Shown piece by piece: positions 10,261 to 19,819 of a stretch of 64,000 bases of DNA; position 1 is the first letter of the stretch; each line of letters begins with the position of its first letter. A model generated the notes under the pieces. That model did not search any database. It saw only the letters and a program-made list of their open reading frames with translations, and was not told the DNA's origin. The translations under genes and the position numbers were made by a program. The stretch is from Blasia pusilla (taxonomy: Eukaryota; Marchantiophyta; Marchantiopsida; Blasiales): contig CM114274.1 in NCBI GenBank assembly GCA_050084515.1, positions 38,626,001 to 38,690,000 of the forward strand. The letters are read 5' to 3'.

Positions 10261-12313
10261 GGCCCTCGTGCCCCTCTCACACGATCACTCTCAACCTCGC
10301 AAGTAATCCCTCAATCACTCATCCCAAACATGCGGCACTCGATCTACACTCTCCCTCCCCGAGACGTGTAACGTGCGGCAACAAGCGGCGTGGTGCGGCA
10401 AATCGACTAGGCTTTCATCTCATCGACAACCTACCCTCAACTCCAAACATCCCACACAGGTCTATGTCCCCTAAACCACATACATAAATGATGCTCTCAG
10501 CATCCACACAACCCAATATCCCCAAATAAACTACCAAAATCCCAGAATCCCTCACGCATGCAGGGTAAAGGACCAGAATGGGTAACCTCAATAAATGTTG
10601 AATCGCTCCGGAGGAACTGCAAACCTCGACCCCAACTCGGTCGTGAAGACAACTTCTCCAATTAGCAAGTCATACTCCTCCCGTACTGATGCTGCTCAAA
10701 ACTCCTCAATAGACAGTGTGGTTCCAGCGGAACGGTGTGGCGTTGCAGGCGGCACGGAACGGCTACGAACGGCACGACCCTTGATGGTGGGATGCGGCAC
10801 TCGGTGGCATACCCTCCTCAATCAAAAATAAACCCACACTTTGCTCCACAATGATGATGCGGCTCCACGATCGAGACGGTGAGGTGCGGCCACGAGCGGC
10901 ACGGCGCGGCAATCAGCGACACGTTGCGGCTACGGGCGTCACGACACGGTACTCGATCGTCGTCGAGCGGCTACCAATCACAACATAGCAGTATGAAATC
11001 AAAACTCAAACACTTTAACCAAAGGTTATTTGCCATCACTGGTTGATGACGAAACTACGATGACGGTGGCGGTGAAAACAAAGTACGTGGTGGCGACGCA
11101 AGTCACAAAATCAACGAACGTCATGCAAAGACTCTCCACTCCGTAACGGCGGAAATGGCAACCAAATTGTGGAAAACGGAGGGTAGAACGTTGATGGTGA
11201 CGGTTGACCGTTGACGACGACGGTCTCCGCTGGCGTGGCGGCTGATTTAGGGTTTGAACAATTTAACCCTAAAAATTGCCTAGCAATGGCAATTTTGCAA
11301 GATTGACCATAACTTTTTACTTGCAACTCCAAATTATGCACTATTTGCTGCACAATGTGCACAACTTTACGATCTACGACGGCGTTAAAAAATATTTGGA
11401 ATTTGACATTCCAGTAAAAACTGACAGGGATTGTCATTAAGCCTAATGTCTCTTTCTCCTACACAAAATTTGGCAGCGCTTCCGCGCTGATTTCTCCCAA
11501 CGAAAATGTAAAACCTATTAAAATACAAATCAGCAAGCTACATGATGCTCCCAAGAGCACCGGCATGGGGCGAACTGCCCCCATACTCAATCTCTATCAG
11601 AAATTGGGCAGCGCTTCCACGCGCCACTCTTCCACACAAAAAATCGGCAAATGCAAAGAACAATCCAAGCAGCCCTTGCTCCGGTGAGCACTCCCATGAG
11701 CCGTTGAACGGGGAACACGGTCCCCAACCTGCAAAAATAGTGAGTGACCAGCGAGCTCCCCCATGAAGCTCTCTCACTCTCTCATTCTCTCATTCTCTCA
11801 TTCTCTCTTTGTAAAGTAAGATCCAATCTCTCTCTACACCATCTCACACCATAGCTCCCAAAGGTGTGCACTCTCTCTCATGTCAAACCAAACCCACTCT
11901 CCTAATGAGAGGCTTGGGTTATTCTCACAAGGCAAGGGACCATAGCTCCGCCGCAGGTTCAACATAGAGAGAATGAGCTCTCAAGCTCTCTCTCCTTGAG
12001 GTATATCCCTCCCCTCTCCCAAGCCCTCTCCATGGTAACCTATTCTCCCAAGTCACCTCCTTGGCTCTTGACCTGATGTATGAGGTCAAGGGACACTTAC
12101 CAAAAATAGAAAGTCGATCATATACTCAAAATGGTACTTACCTAAATAGAAAGTTCTTCAATATGGCTCCAAATGAGCCGAAACGAAGGGGAAACTTGCT
12201 CTCTCAGGTTTCCCGGGGCCTCAGCAGGTCATCCTCGACCTACTGAGCATGTCCTCCACTACTCACAAAGGCGCTCTACTAGATCTCACCGATCTATCCT
12301 AAAAGACGTGACA
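10261..12313 (-). repeat. Putative 5' LTR and leader of gypsy copy A
   Basis: About 2 kb without coding potential, homologous over its whole length to 25560-27620 in the opposite orientation. It begins TGTCACGTC on the minus strand at 12313. It contains a CT-rich part (11770-12010), a block of AGCGCTGCC/GGAAGCG repeats around 11470-11640, and a very CpG-rich part built from cggcacg-like words (10720-10970). The boundary between LTR and untranslated leader could not be fixed because no primer-binding site was recognised and no second LTR of this family is in the window. Confidence 0.65.
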
Positions 12314-12426
12314 CCTCCCTTGGACTCTCAACCGATCTCCGTTGAAACTCCTATAGAATCTTTAGCTTATTGGCTTGCACACCCTAGTAGCTCCTCCTCA
12401 ACTTTGAAAAGAACTCCTATAGAGGA

Positions 12427-14840
12427 ATGAAATTGGGTGGCCCTCTACCACTAGAGGTTTCTGCCACCTCATCGCACTCACTTCTCTTCGGTTGTCACAT
12501 TAATTTGGAAATCACAAGTAGTGTTTCCGCCGTCAAGTACTTATACAAATACATTTATAATGGATCTGATGCAGTGTCCTTTAAGTTGTCAAAGGATATG
12601 GATACATACAATGCAATTGACGTTATTGACGAGACAACATCATATCTTGATGCGAGGTATGATTATTCTAATTGATGTAATATTCTAATATTTTATTTAT
12701 GAACTTCATTTCATTCTCCATACTCTAATACTTGGAATTCTTATTTTTCTAGGTATATATCTTATTCTGAAGCATGTTGGTGTCTCTTCAAGTTTAGTCT
12801 ACATGCTGAACTTCCAAATATTGTGGGATTATCATTTCATCTTCCGGAGCAACAAATAATGTACTTCAATGATGCTGACGCTCCTTAAGATATTTTGCAA
12901 CTAAAAAGGGAGACAACTTTGACCAAATGATTTGCAACCAATCTATATGACTCTAGTGCCCGAAAATATCTATATATAGAAAATTTGACATATTATCGTT
13001 GGAGTAACAAGACATGGATTCGTAGGGTACAAAATATAAATGGTTATGGTCATCCCATTGGCCGCTTATATCTTATTCATCCAAGTAAATGCTCAAAATT
13101 TCTTTGTATATATTTGCTTATTTACCATTCTCTAAAGCAATGTATTTATATTGGGATGAGCTAAACTATTTCACTTCTTCGTAGGTGAAGGAGAACGTTA
13201 TTGGTTGAGATTACTCCTCCATCATGTTCGAAGAGAAACTACAAACGAATGCTTAAGAACTGTTCATGGGGTATTATATCCAACATTCAAGGAGGCTGCT
13301 ATCCAACTGGGACTTCTTGAGGATGATAGGGAAATGTTCTCATGCTTTGAAGAAGCTTCTACAATACGTACACGTTCTTTACTTTGTCGTCTATTTGCAA
13401 TTATTCTAGCATACAACACACTTGCTCAACCTGCTACTCTATGGAGTCAATTTTTGGCTCCATTGGTAGAAGATCTCTTATATGAATGACGTCAGGTAAG
13501 AATTCAATATTAACACTCCTCACATTATTTTTTTTCTTCCTAATAGTATCTTCTATTAAGCATTCAACATACTAACCATGATTTGAATCTTTGTGGAACT
13601 CTTCCATTGCAGAAAATAAGAATTTATGATCCTCCTGTTGATGATTCTATCGTTAATATGACATTGTTGGAAGTCCATTATTATCTACAAGATCAAGGAA
13701 ATAGACTATCTGACTTTTCGGACATGCCTCAAGCTAATTTCCAAATCCTTCATTCAAAATCATATTTAGAGGAATAAGAGCTACTATATGATACAAAATA
13801 ATCATTTGAGCGAGTGCAATTGAGGGAAGTATCTTTGAATGAAGGACAACGTATTATTGGGGACGCTACACATGATGAGCTTGATCAAATATGCGCGAAT
13901 GCTCCTCCAACTCCAAAAGTGTTTTTCATCGATGGTCCAAGTGGAACGGGATTTTATTATTATTATATAATCTTCTCTTTGCAAGTATAAGGAGTGCAAG
14001 AGGAACAGCTTTGGCTGTAGCGTCATGTGGAATAGCTGCTTTATTGTTAGATGGAGGACGTACGACTCATTTGCGCTTCAAGATCTCCATCAATCTTCAT
14101 GAGAGCTCTATTTGCAAGTAAGTGCCATTAGTGATTGAAAATAGCTCCAATTCATAGGTTGATAGGTAAAATTTAATTACTCAAAGTTTTACAACTTCTA
14201 ATTTACTCCCTTTTTTGTAGTTTATCAGTCGAGAATGATGGAGCGCGCTTAATCCGTGATGCGATGCTCATTACATGAGATGAAGCCCCTGTGGCTCATC
14301 GTCATACGTTTGAGGCCGTGAATCAAACTTTACAAGATATTATGGGAGTTGTTTCAGATGATCTACGACAAATACCATATGGTGGAAAACTTATGGTATT
14401 TGGTAGTGATTTTTGTCAAGTGGTGTATGTTATTCGTCATGGGGATCGGCCACAATTGATCAAAGCCACCATAAAGAGGTCATCTCTTTGGTCTAATGTA
14501 AAGGTAATGAAGTTGACAACAAATATGGGAGTTCAAAGGTTGGAAGATCATTTGCGTAGTGAACAACAAGGATTTGCTCATTGGTTATTGGAAGTGGGAG
14601 AGGGTCGTGTATCTTTGCATCCTCATATAGGAGAAGACTTTATACAATTACCATTTAAAATTGTTACTAAAAGTAATAAGATATGTGATCTTATTGATTT
14701 GATCTATGGCAATTTTCCTAGCCGATCCCATGATATTAATACGGCAATTTTGACTATGCGAGATAAAGATGTGGACGACATTAATGCAAACGTTATGTCT
14801 CGGTTTCCTCGAGAGGTAATCCTTCTAACATATATATAAT
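12427..14840 (+). pseudogene. Helitron RepHel helicase fragment 1 (degenerate, intron-containing)
   Basis: A broken rolling-circle transposon helicase. The Helitron-specific region comes first: AVKYLYKYIYNG (about 12530-12570), YISYSEACW after an intron, IGRLYLIHP, then ERYWLRLLLHHVRRETT and YPTFKEAAIQLGLLEDDREM (13195-13345). The Pif1/RecD-like helicase follows: Walker A FFIDGPSGTG without the GKT lysine (about 13923-13950), GIAALLLDGG, a Walker B DEAP preceded by a stop codon (14278-14290), and FGSDFCQVV (14395-14420). Plausible GT-AG introns lie at about 12657-12752, 13085-13193, 13499-13612 and 14118-14220; reading resumes sensibly across each. The Rep nuclease part and the C-terminal helicase motifs are missing. 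Stops occur at several points. It ends about 500 bp upstream of MED7. Confidence 0.85.
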
Positions 14841-15343
14841 TTTTTTCTTATGGGAGCTTTGCTTTTGGGAACAAGGATGGATTTAATATAGTAGATCTCA
14901 CCAATTCATTACATATTGTGTAATGAACATATTTTCCTCGGTGTCTATCCAAATGAAGTTTTGAGTTTTGAGATTGTCTTCTAGTTAGGTGTTCGAATGG
15001 CTTGAACGGACGGTGTTTACCGTCCGTCGGCAAGGGCCAAAGGTGATGACGGAGGAGAGGTTAGCTCTGCGGACGGACTTTGGGAAATTCGGAGACTGCA
15101 ATTCATGTACATCTTCCGGAATAGTCGTATCGGTCATGGGGATGGAGTGAAACGGAACGTGTGAGTGATTGATTCGACTCGTGCGGTTCCGGATTCAAGC
15201 TTCTGTGTATACGGGGCACTTCGCGGTATGAGATTTGACCGTGAGATTCTCTCGCAGTTCTCCCGCAGAGGATAGGTGCTTCATGACCTAAGAAGGCGCT
15301 GTCGGGGTTTGTTGCCACACTCTGTGCAGGTGCTTGGGAGAAA
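14841..15343 (+). promoter_or_regulatory. Upstream region of MED7
   Basis: Only about 500 bp separate the Helitron remnant from the MED7 start codon, so the core promoter and 5' UTR should lie here. I see no convincing TATA box close to the gene. A perfect 9-bp stem with a 4-nt loop sits at 15006-15027 (acggacggt / accgtccgt) and a second 9-bp inverted repeat near 14908-14932 (ttcattaca / tgtaatgaa). Their function is unknown; assignment as regulatory is by position only. Confidence 0.35.
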
Positions 15344-17539
15344 ATGGCCGCCTCTACGTATCCTCCTCCCCCGCCATACTACAAATTGTACAAAGACTAT
15401 GGCGAAAATCCGGAATCTGCGCCGGCTCCTCCCCCGCCTGTAATTGGCACTTACAACTTGTTCGGTTCCAACTACACTGTGAGTGCAGTTGTGAGATGCC
15501 AAATTCCGTTACAATAATTTCTTGTTGTGTCGAAATTTCTGATGCATGGCAGGCGTTCGTCCGTTCTCTACATTTACTCGCTTCGTGTTGTTGTTATGTG
15601 CGCAGACAGATGATATGCTGCCAAGTCTCGAGGAGCAAGGTCTTCGGCAACTGTACCCCAAGGGTCCTAATGTAGGTACGTTCCTGGAATTGGAAAGAGA
15701 AGGGATTGCAAAATGCCGTTTGAGTTAGGATGAGGAGGAGGACGAGCTCCTGCTGGTAGCCAAAATCTCAAGGGTGTTGTGGTGTGATCTCTGCAGACTA
15801 TAAAAAAGAACTCAGAGCCCTCAATCGAGAACTGTGTCTTCAATTTCTTGAGCTAGCAGATGTTTTGGTCGAAAGGCCTTCGCAGTATGCCCGGCGGGTG
15901 GAAGACATGGGGTTAATCCTTAGGAACATGCACCATCTCCTCAATTCGCTACGACCTCATCAGGTCAGCTGTTCAATATCCTTGCCATCTCTTCTAGTTC
16001 GAGGTGTCGATGTGGTGAGAGAGCAAGTGGTTTAATTTTCGTGGTCGGTCCTGCAGGCAAGAACTAGTCAAATCCTCCTTCTGGACTCGCAAATACAGCG
16101 GCTTAAGTAAGCGGTTGCAGAAATTTTCCTATTCCTTTGGCTAAGGTAGTGATAGAGCACCGTGCTGATTTTCTGTGGTGGTCCTGCAGGCAAGAGCCAC
16201 TCTTATCCACATTCTTGAGTCGCAAATACAGCGGCGTAAGCAAGCTGTTGCAGAAATCCGTCGGTAAAATTCCTAGTCCTTTTCTCCGCTTGGAAACTGA
16301 ACCCTTTCACAGCATGACTACAATAGAGTTTTGTGACTCAAACGATTTGACTAACTAACCTACCTATCCCTATCACAAAGACTTGTCTTACCGATCGTCC
16401 TGTGCTAACGCAACTGCCATGCCCGGACCAATGTCTACATTTTCTCTTGTCCTTTCCTTCCCTATTAGAAACGTAACCGAATCTTCTTGCAGTCATGGGG
16501 CCATACCAGGAACGGCTGCGACCATTTGGCCTTTCAGTGACTGAGGTGGTTATCCCATTCTAATTTCTGTACTGAGTTCTGTTGACGATCAGGATGGGAT
16601 GGGGACCGTGTAGGAAAGTGTTGATGTTCCGTCGATGTGGCCCATGTCCTGATTGTGCTTTCTAAACTTCGTTGAATTAATAAACGAGGGGATGGTAAAT
16701 GTGAGGGAGAAGGAATGAACTGAATGAACCGAAGACAGCCATGGGACTTGACATCACCAAAGCATACCAGATCAACAGGACAATTCGTAGGTAAAGAAGA
16801 CAGCTCTGCCTTAAGAAGGTAACTGTCCCAGATACTTCACTTTTGCGACCACACACTGAGAAAGGAACTTAACTATTTGAACCTGTTTTCAATGGATATG
16901 AAAACAATCACCGAGAGCATGAAGCCATGGGGAGACAATCCGAGAGAGACGTTCACTGCTGCGTATGTAGGATACCTGGTGTAGGCAAGGCATAGGTTTG
17001 GCAATTGGCAACAGGTTTGGGGTAAGAAAGTACACGAAGAAACATGAAACAAGGGCAGAAAATCACCACTCTGATTGTGCTGTTCTGAAGTACTCTGTAC
17101 GCAAAAGTTTCAGAGTATTCCAATCTATTCGCTTTCAGTTCATCGTAGTTGAATGTGCTCTCAGTAGTTGCTGGCAGAGCACGGTAATGTTTATGAATGA
17201 TGAGATGCCTGCGAGTTCTCAAAGGTCCAAAACTGTGGCACCCTTTGAATGAAGAGAACGAGTGAACTGATTTATTGTCCATGGGTATGAAAGAGAGAAA
17301 CATTGGAGGCGGTGCTTCAATAGGCATTTGTCCTCCATTAAAACATGGAAAATTGTCAATGCAGGAAGAGAGAGGAAGTGCGCCAGCTTCTGCAAGAATC
17401 ACTTTCAACGCTTGACGGACACATGAATGGCATGCAACAAGAGAGTGGGATGGGTGGTACTCTCATGGATTCGAGTATGAGCGGGCAGAAGAGTGCCGTC
17501 ACGAGCTTCGGATTTGGAGCTGGCCAAGGTTATAGGTAG
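15344..17539 (+). CDS. MED7: Mediator of RNA polymerase II transcription subunit 7
   Basis: MED7 is a subunit of the Mediator middle module, which pairs with MED21 and bridges transcription factors and RNA polymerase II in the nucleus. Exons: 15344-15478, 15606-15675, 15797-15963, 16190-16263, 17365-17539; all introns are GT-AG and phases join to 621 nt (206 aa). The protein starts MAASTYPPPPPYYKLYKDYG, with PPPPVIGTYNLFG, LPSLEEQGLRQLYPK (about residues 49-63), then DYKKELRALNRELCLQFLELA, RPSQYARRVED and HHLLNSLRPHQ (about 114-124), all hallmarks of MED7. Residues about 125-170 form the usual Lys/Arg/Glu-rich coiled coil (IQRRKQAVAEIRRKREEVRQ). The ATG is chosen because it opens directly into the conserved N-terminus. 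Plant MED7 usually ends soon after the coiled coil, near 168 aa; here about 40 extra residues rich in Gly, Met and Ser follow. Intron 4 is 1,101 bp. A decayed duplicate of exon 4 lies in intron 3. Confidence 0.95.
16015..16147 (+). pseudogene. Decayed tandem duplicate of MED7 exon 4
   Basis: A copy of exon 4 with its flanking intron lies 133 bp upstream of the functional exon. The acceptor (ctgcag at 16051-16056) and exon body 16057-16124 match the real exon at about 82 percent by my hand count, and the upstream intron (gtgagagagc... versus gtgatagagc...) matches too. In frame it gives ARTSQILLLDSQIQRLK and then a TAA at 16108-16110. The cgtcggtaaa block that contains the 5' splice donor of the functional exon is deleted, so this copy cannot splice onward. 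If its acceptor were used, MED7 would be truncated to about 141 residues. Confidence 0.85.
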
Positions 17540-17629
17540 TTGTGAATCTCTTCCATTCGAAAATATGTACAATAAGAGTAGGCTTGTCCATATCTCTCCG
17601 TTCTCCCCTTGACTGAAAAAAAATGTGAT

Positions 17630-17729
17630 GTGCGCCAGCTATCGCAAAGGTCACGTAGTTAGTTGCACGCAACAAGGAGGTAGTAGAGGCCCTACTCCAA
17701 TACATCCGAATGCGAGTAGGCAGAAGAAA
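17630..17729 (+). pseudogene. Possible relic of MED7 exon 5
   Basis: Three words of exon 5 recur downstream of the gene in the same order: gtgcgccagct (exon 17378, relic 17630), catgcaacaag/cacgcaacaag (17431, 17666) and gcgggcagaag/agtaggcagaag (about 17481, 17716). Spacing differs by some indels and the relic has stops. The match is weak but ordered, and exon 4 of the same gene also has a decayed duplicate. Confidence 0.4.
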
Positions 17730-18819
17730 GAACGAAACAGCCAAAACGTCTGTCACATCAGAAACTTTGGCCTTCGTACACTTCATATGTACAGTGCGAT
17801 CATTTTTCCATGTAATTCAACATCAATTCTTGCATAGTCCTTTCCTTATCCTGGAGCAATCTAAATGAATCATGCTCCGGGTCTTGAACTCCCCGTGGTT
17901 AGCGTGTTGTCGTATGATTACCACTGTTCAGGCTGGATCCCAAGTTTGTCATGGAGCAAATCCGACAGGGCAGGATGGAGGCTGGGACTAGTAGAAATCT
18001 ATCAGTACAATATACCAGGATCGAACTCAAGTTTCTCATTCAGGCGTATCCTATGTCCTATACTAGCTTGGAGCTTATGTCCTGCGTACATCTCAGGTTT
18101 CGCATTGAAATCCCATATCCGTGGACTTAATCCTAACATTTGTCATGGCGGCTCCCAAGTTTCTCCCTGGGGCAAATCCATCCGATGTCAATGACCTTAC
18201 TGCCTACCCATGCCACTGGTATATCACAAGTTTCTAATGGAGGCTAGTCTGAAAGACATTGGTGGACTTCTTTGGTGGACTGACTCATATTACTCGTTTG
18301 CGACACCCATCCCTAGTTTATCATCGAGGTGAATCCGACATGCGGAGACCAAATAGCATCAGGTCACTCTTGTGCCCAAAGGAAAAGCTGAGTAAGTCTC
18401 AAACCCTCTTTATCATTTTGAACCCTGGAAACATCGGCAACGATGACTCTGTGATAACAATCGGAAGGCAGAGGGGGTTGCAATTGTCAACCGGAGCACT
18501 GAAATCCTCACATGTCTGTCGGTCTGTCCGTTAGTGTCTCCGAGAACTGGAACTTCTGCTCACCCACCACCTATGCGAAACTCACAACACCGAGCCTATC
18601 CTGAAATTGCTTGGCTGATCGCAACAACGTGAGCAACGCGACAGCCTACACCGGCAGAGCCAAGCTGTTAGCACCACACCTGTTGCATTGTCGAGTGACG
18701 TGCCTTCGAGTCGTGATGAAGTAGGTTAAGCACATAGAGTTGTGAGGAGCTTCTTAGTTGATACCCGGAATGTCCACATTAATACTACAGTTGCCACCCA
18801 CACGATAAGCAACTTTCCT

Positions 18820-18990
18820 CTCCTGGGGTTACGCATTGGCCGGAAGAATTTGAGAAATACCCTCGGGCCAAAAACCGAGGGTTTAGGGAAGGTGTCCTTT
18901 GTATTCGTATCTGTCCAAAATTGCCGGTCGGTTTAGTAGAGTTGTCACCGGTTGTCACAAAAGACTCCTTGGACCCTGCCCAACATCACT
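18820..18990 (+). repeat. Dispersed repeat, copy 3
   Basis: Carries the ggggttacg, ggccggaagaatttgagaaa, aaccgagggttt, gtcctttgtattcgtatctgt and ccttggaccctg blocks that appear, inverted, at about 1490-1190 and, partially, at 2700-2880. No coding capacity. Confidence 0.5.
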
Positions 18991-19819
18991 CATCTCAAGC
19001 CACTTTCTAGCGCCCTTGTCCCATAGCTACTTTTCTCTTCTAATTGTTTACAAAATCCTCATGGAGGAGGAGGATTATGACGGACGTTTAGAATTTTGTT
19101 TGTAATTATTTCCATGGTGATCCAATCCTTTCAATTTAAGGCCCAGTGTGTTCATCTTCTCAAGTTTGAACTTTGGGTTCTTCTTTTATCCACTTAAAAT
19201 TGAGATTTCCAAAGTTCTTGGGATCTTTGGACCTCCTTCTCTCCTAAATGTGCTCATAGATTCCTATACGCAATTTCAAACATAGTGCTCTCCTTATAGA
19301 GTGATGCTGGGTTACCATTGGTTTAAGGGATTCCTCTTGCTTTTCTGGATCTTTTGATACGGGTTGGGCCCAACATTACGAACTCATTCCCTCATAGCGG
19401 TCATTGGTGGGTGGCTCACTTATTCCCCACATCCTCTTTTTCGGTGTTTCCAATTTCTTTCATAACTTTCTTCTCGAATGTCGGTTTTGGGCGTGTTTGA
19501 GCCTGTTTCGATCGTCTTGACGAGCTCGTTATTTTGATATCAAGTTGGTTTTCTAGTTTTTCTTCCTTCTTTGTAGGCGCATATTTTTGTGTACGGGTTT
19601 GTTTTAGGTCAATTCCTCCCAAAAGTCTTCCTTGCACTTTCAGCTCCTTACCTTATTGTTTCGCCCCTACGTACGTTTAGGACATTAGAAATTCATATTC
19701 TTGAGCCACCTCTTCCGATACCATATCCATCACTTTTCCTTTTCAATTACTTTTTATATTTTTCTTATAATAACTTTCAATCATAAATTCGGTATTGCCT
19801 AATCTTCATCTCTCCACTA

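Larger units (their letters stand above)
6640..12313 (-). mobile_element. Ty3/gypsy retrotransposon with DNA methyltransferase, copy A (truncated)
   Basis: Reading on the minus strand from 12313: a putative 5' LTR/leader of about 2 kb, gag, zinc knuckle, damaged protease, then a cytosine-5 methyltransferase module, after which the element stops near 6640 with no RT, RNase H or integrase. The 5' boundary is drawn where homology with copy B (25560 onward) begins in both copies with the same TGTCACGTCTTTTAGGA-like word, a TG start typical of LTRs. Many stops and frameshifts make it a pseudo-element. I did not find a target duplication. Confidence 0.85.
17540..19819. other. MED7 3' flank and non-coding intergenic sequence
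   Basis: No gene recognised. Immediately after the MED7 stop is an aatatgtacaataag stretch that could serve as a polyadenylation region. A weak relic of MED7 exon 5 lies at 17630-17729. Between about 17935 and 18340 a motif like cccaagtttgtcatggagcaaatccgac recurs four or five times at irregular spacing (near 17938, 18030, 18152, 18225, 18310), a decayed tandem repeat. A dispersed-repeat copy lies at 18820-18990. The rest shows nothing. Confidence 0.45.

Noticed and set aside
16953-17408. 151-codon minus-strand frame
   Set aside because: Lies in intron 4 of MED7 and overlaps exon 5 on the opposite strand; no known domain.
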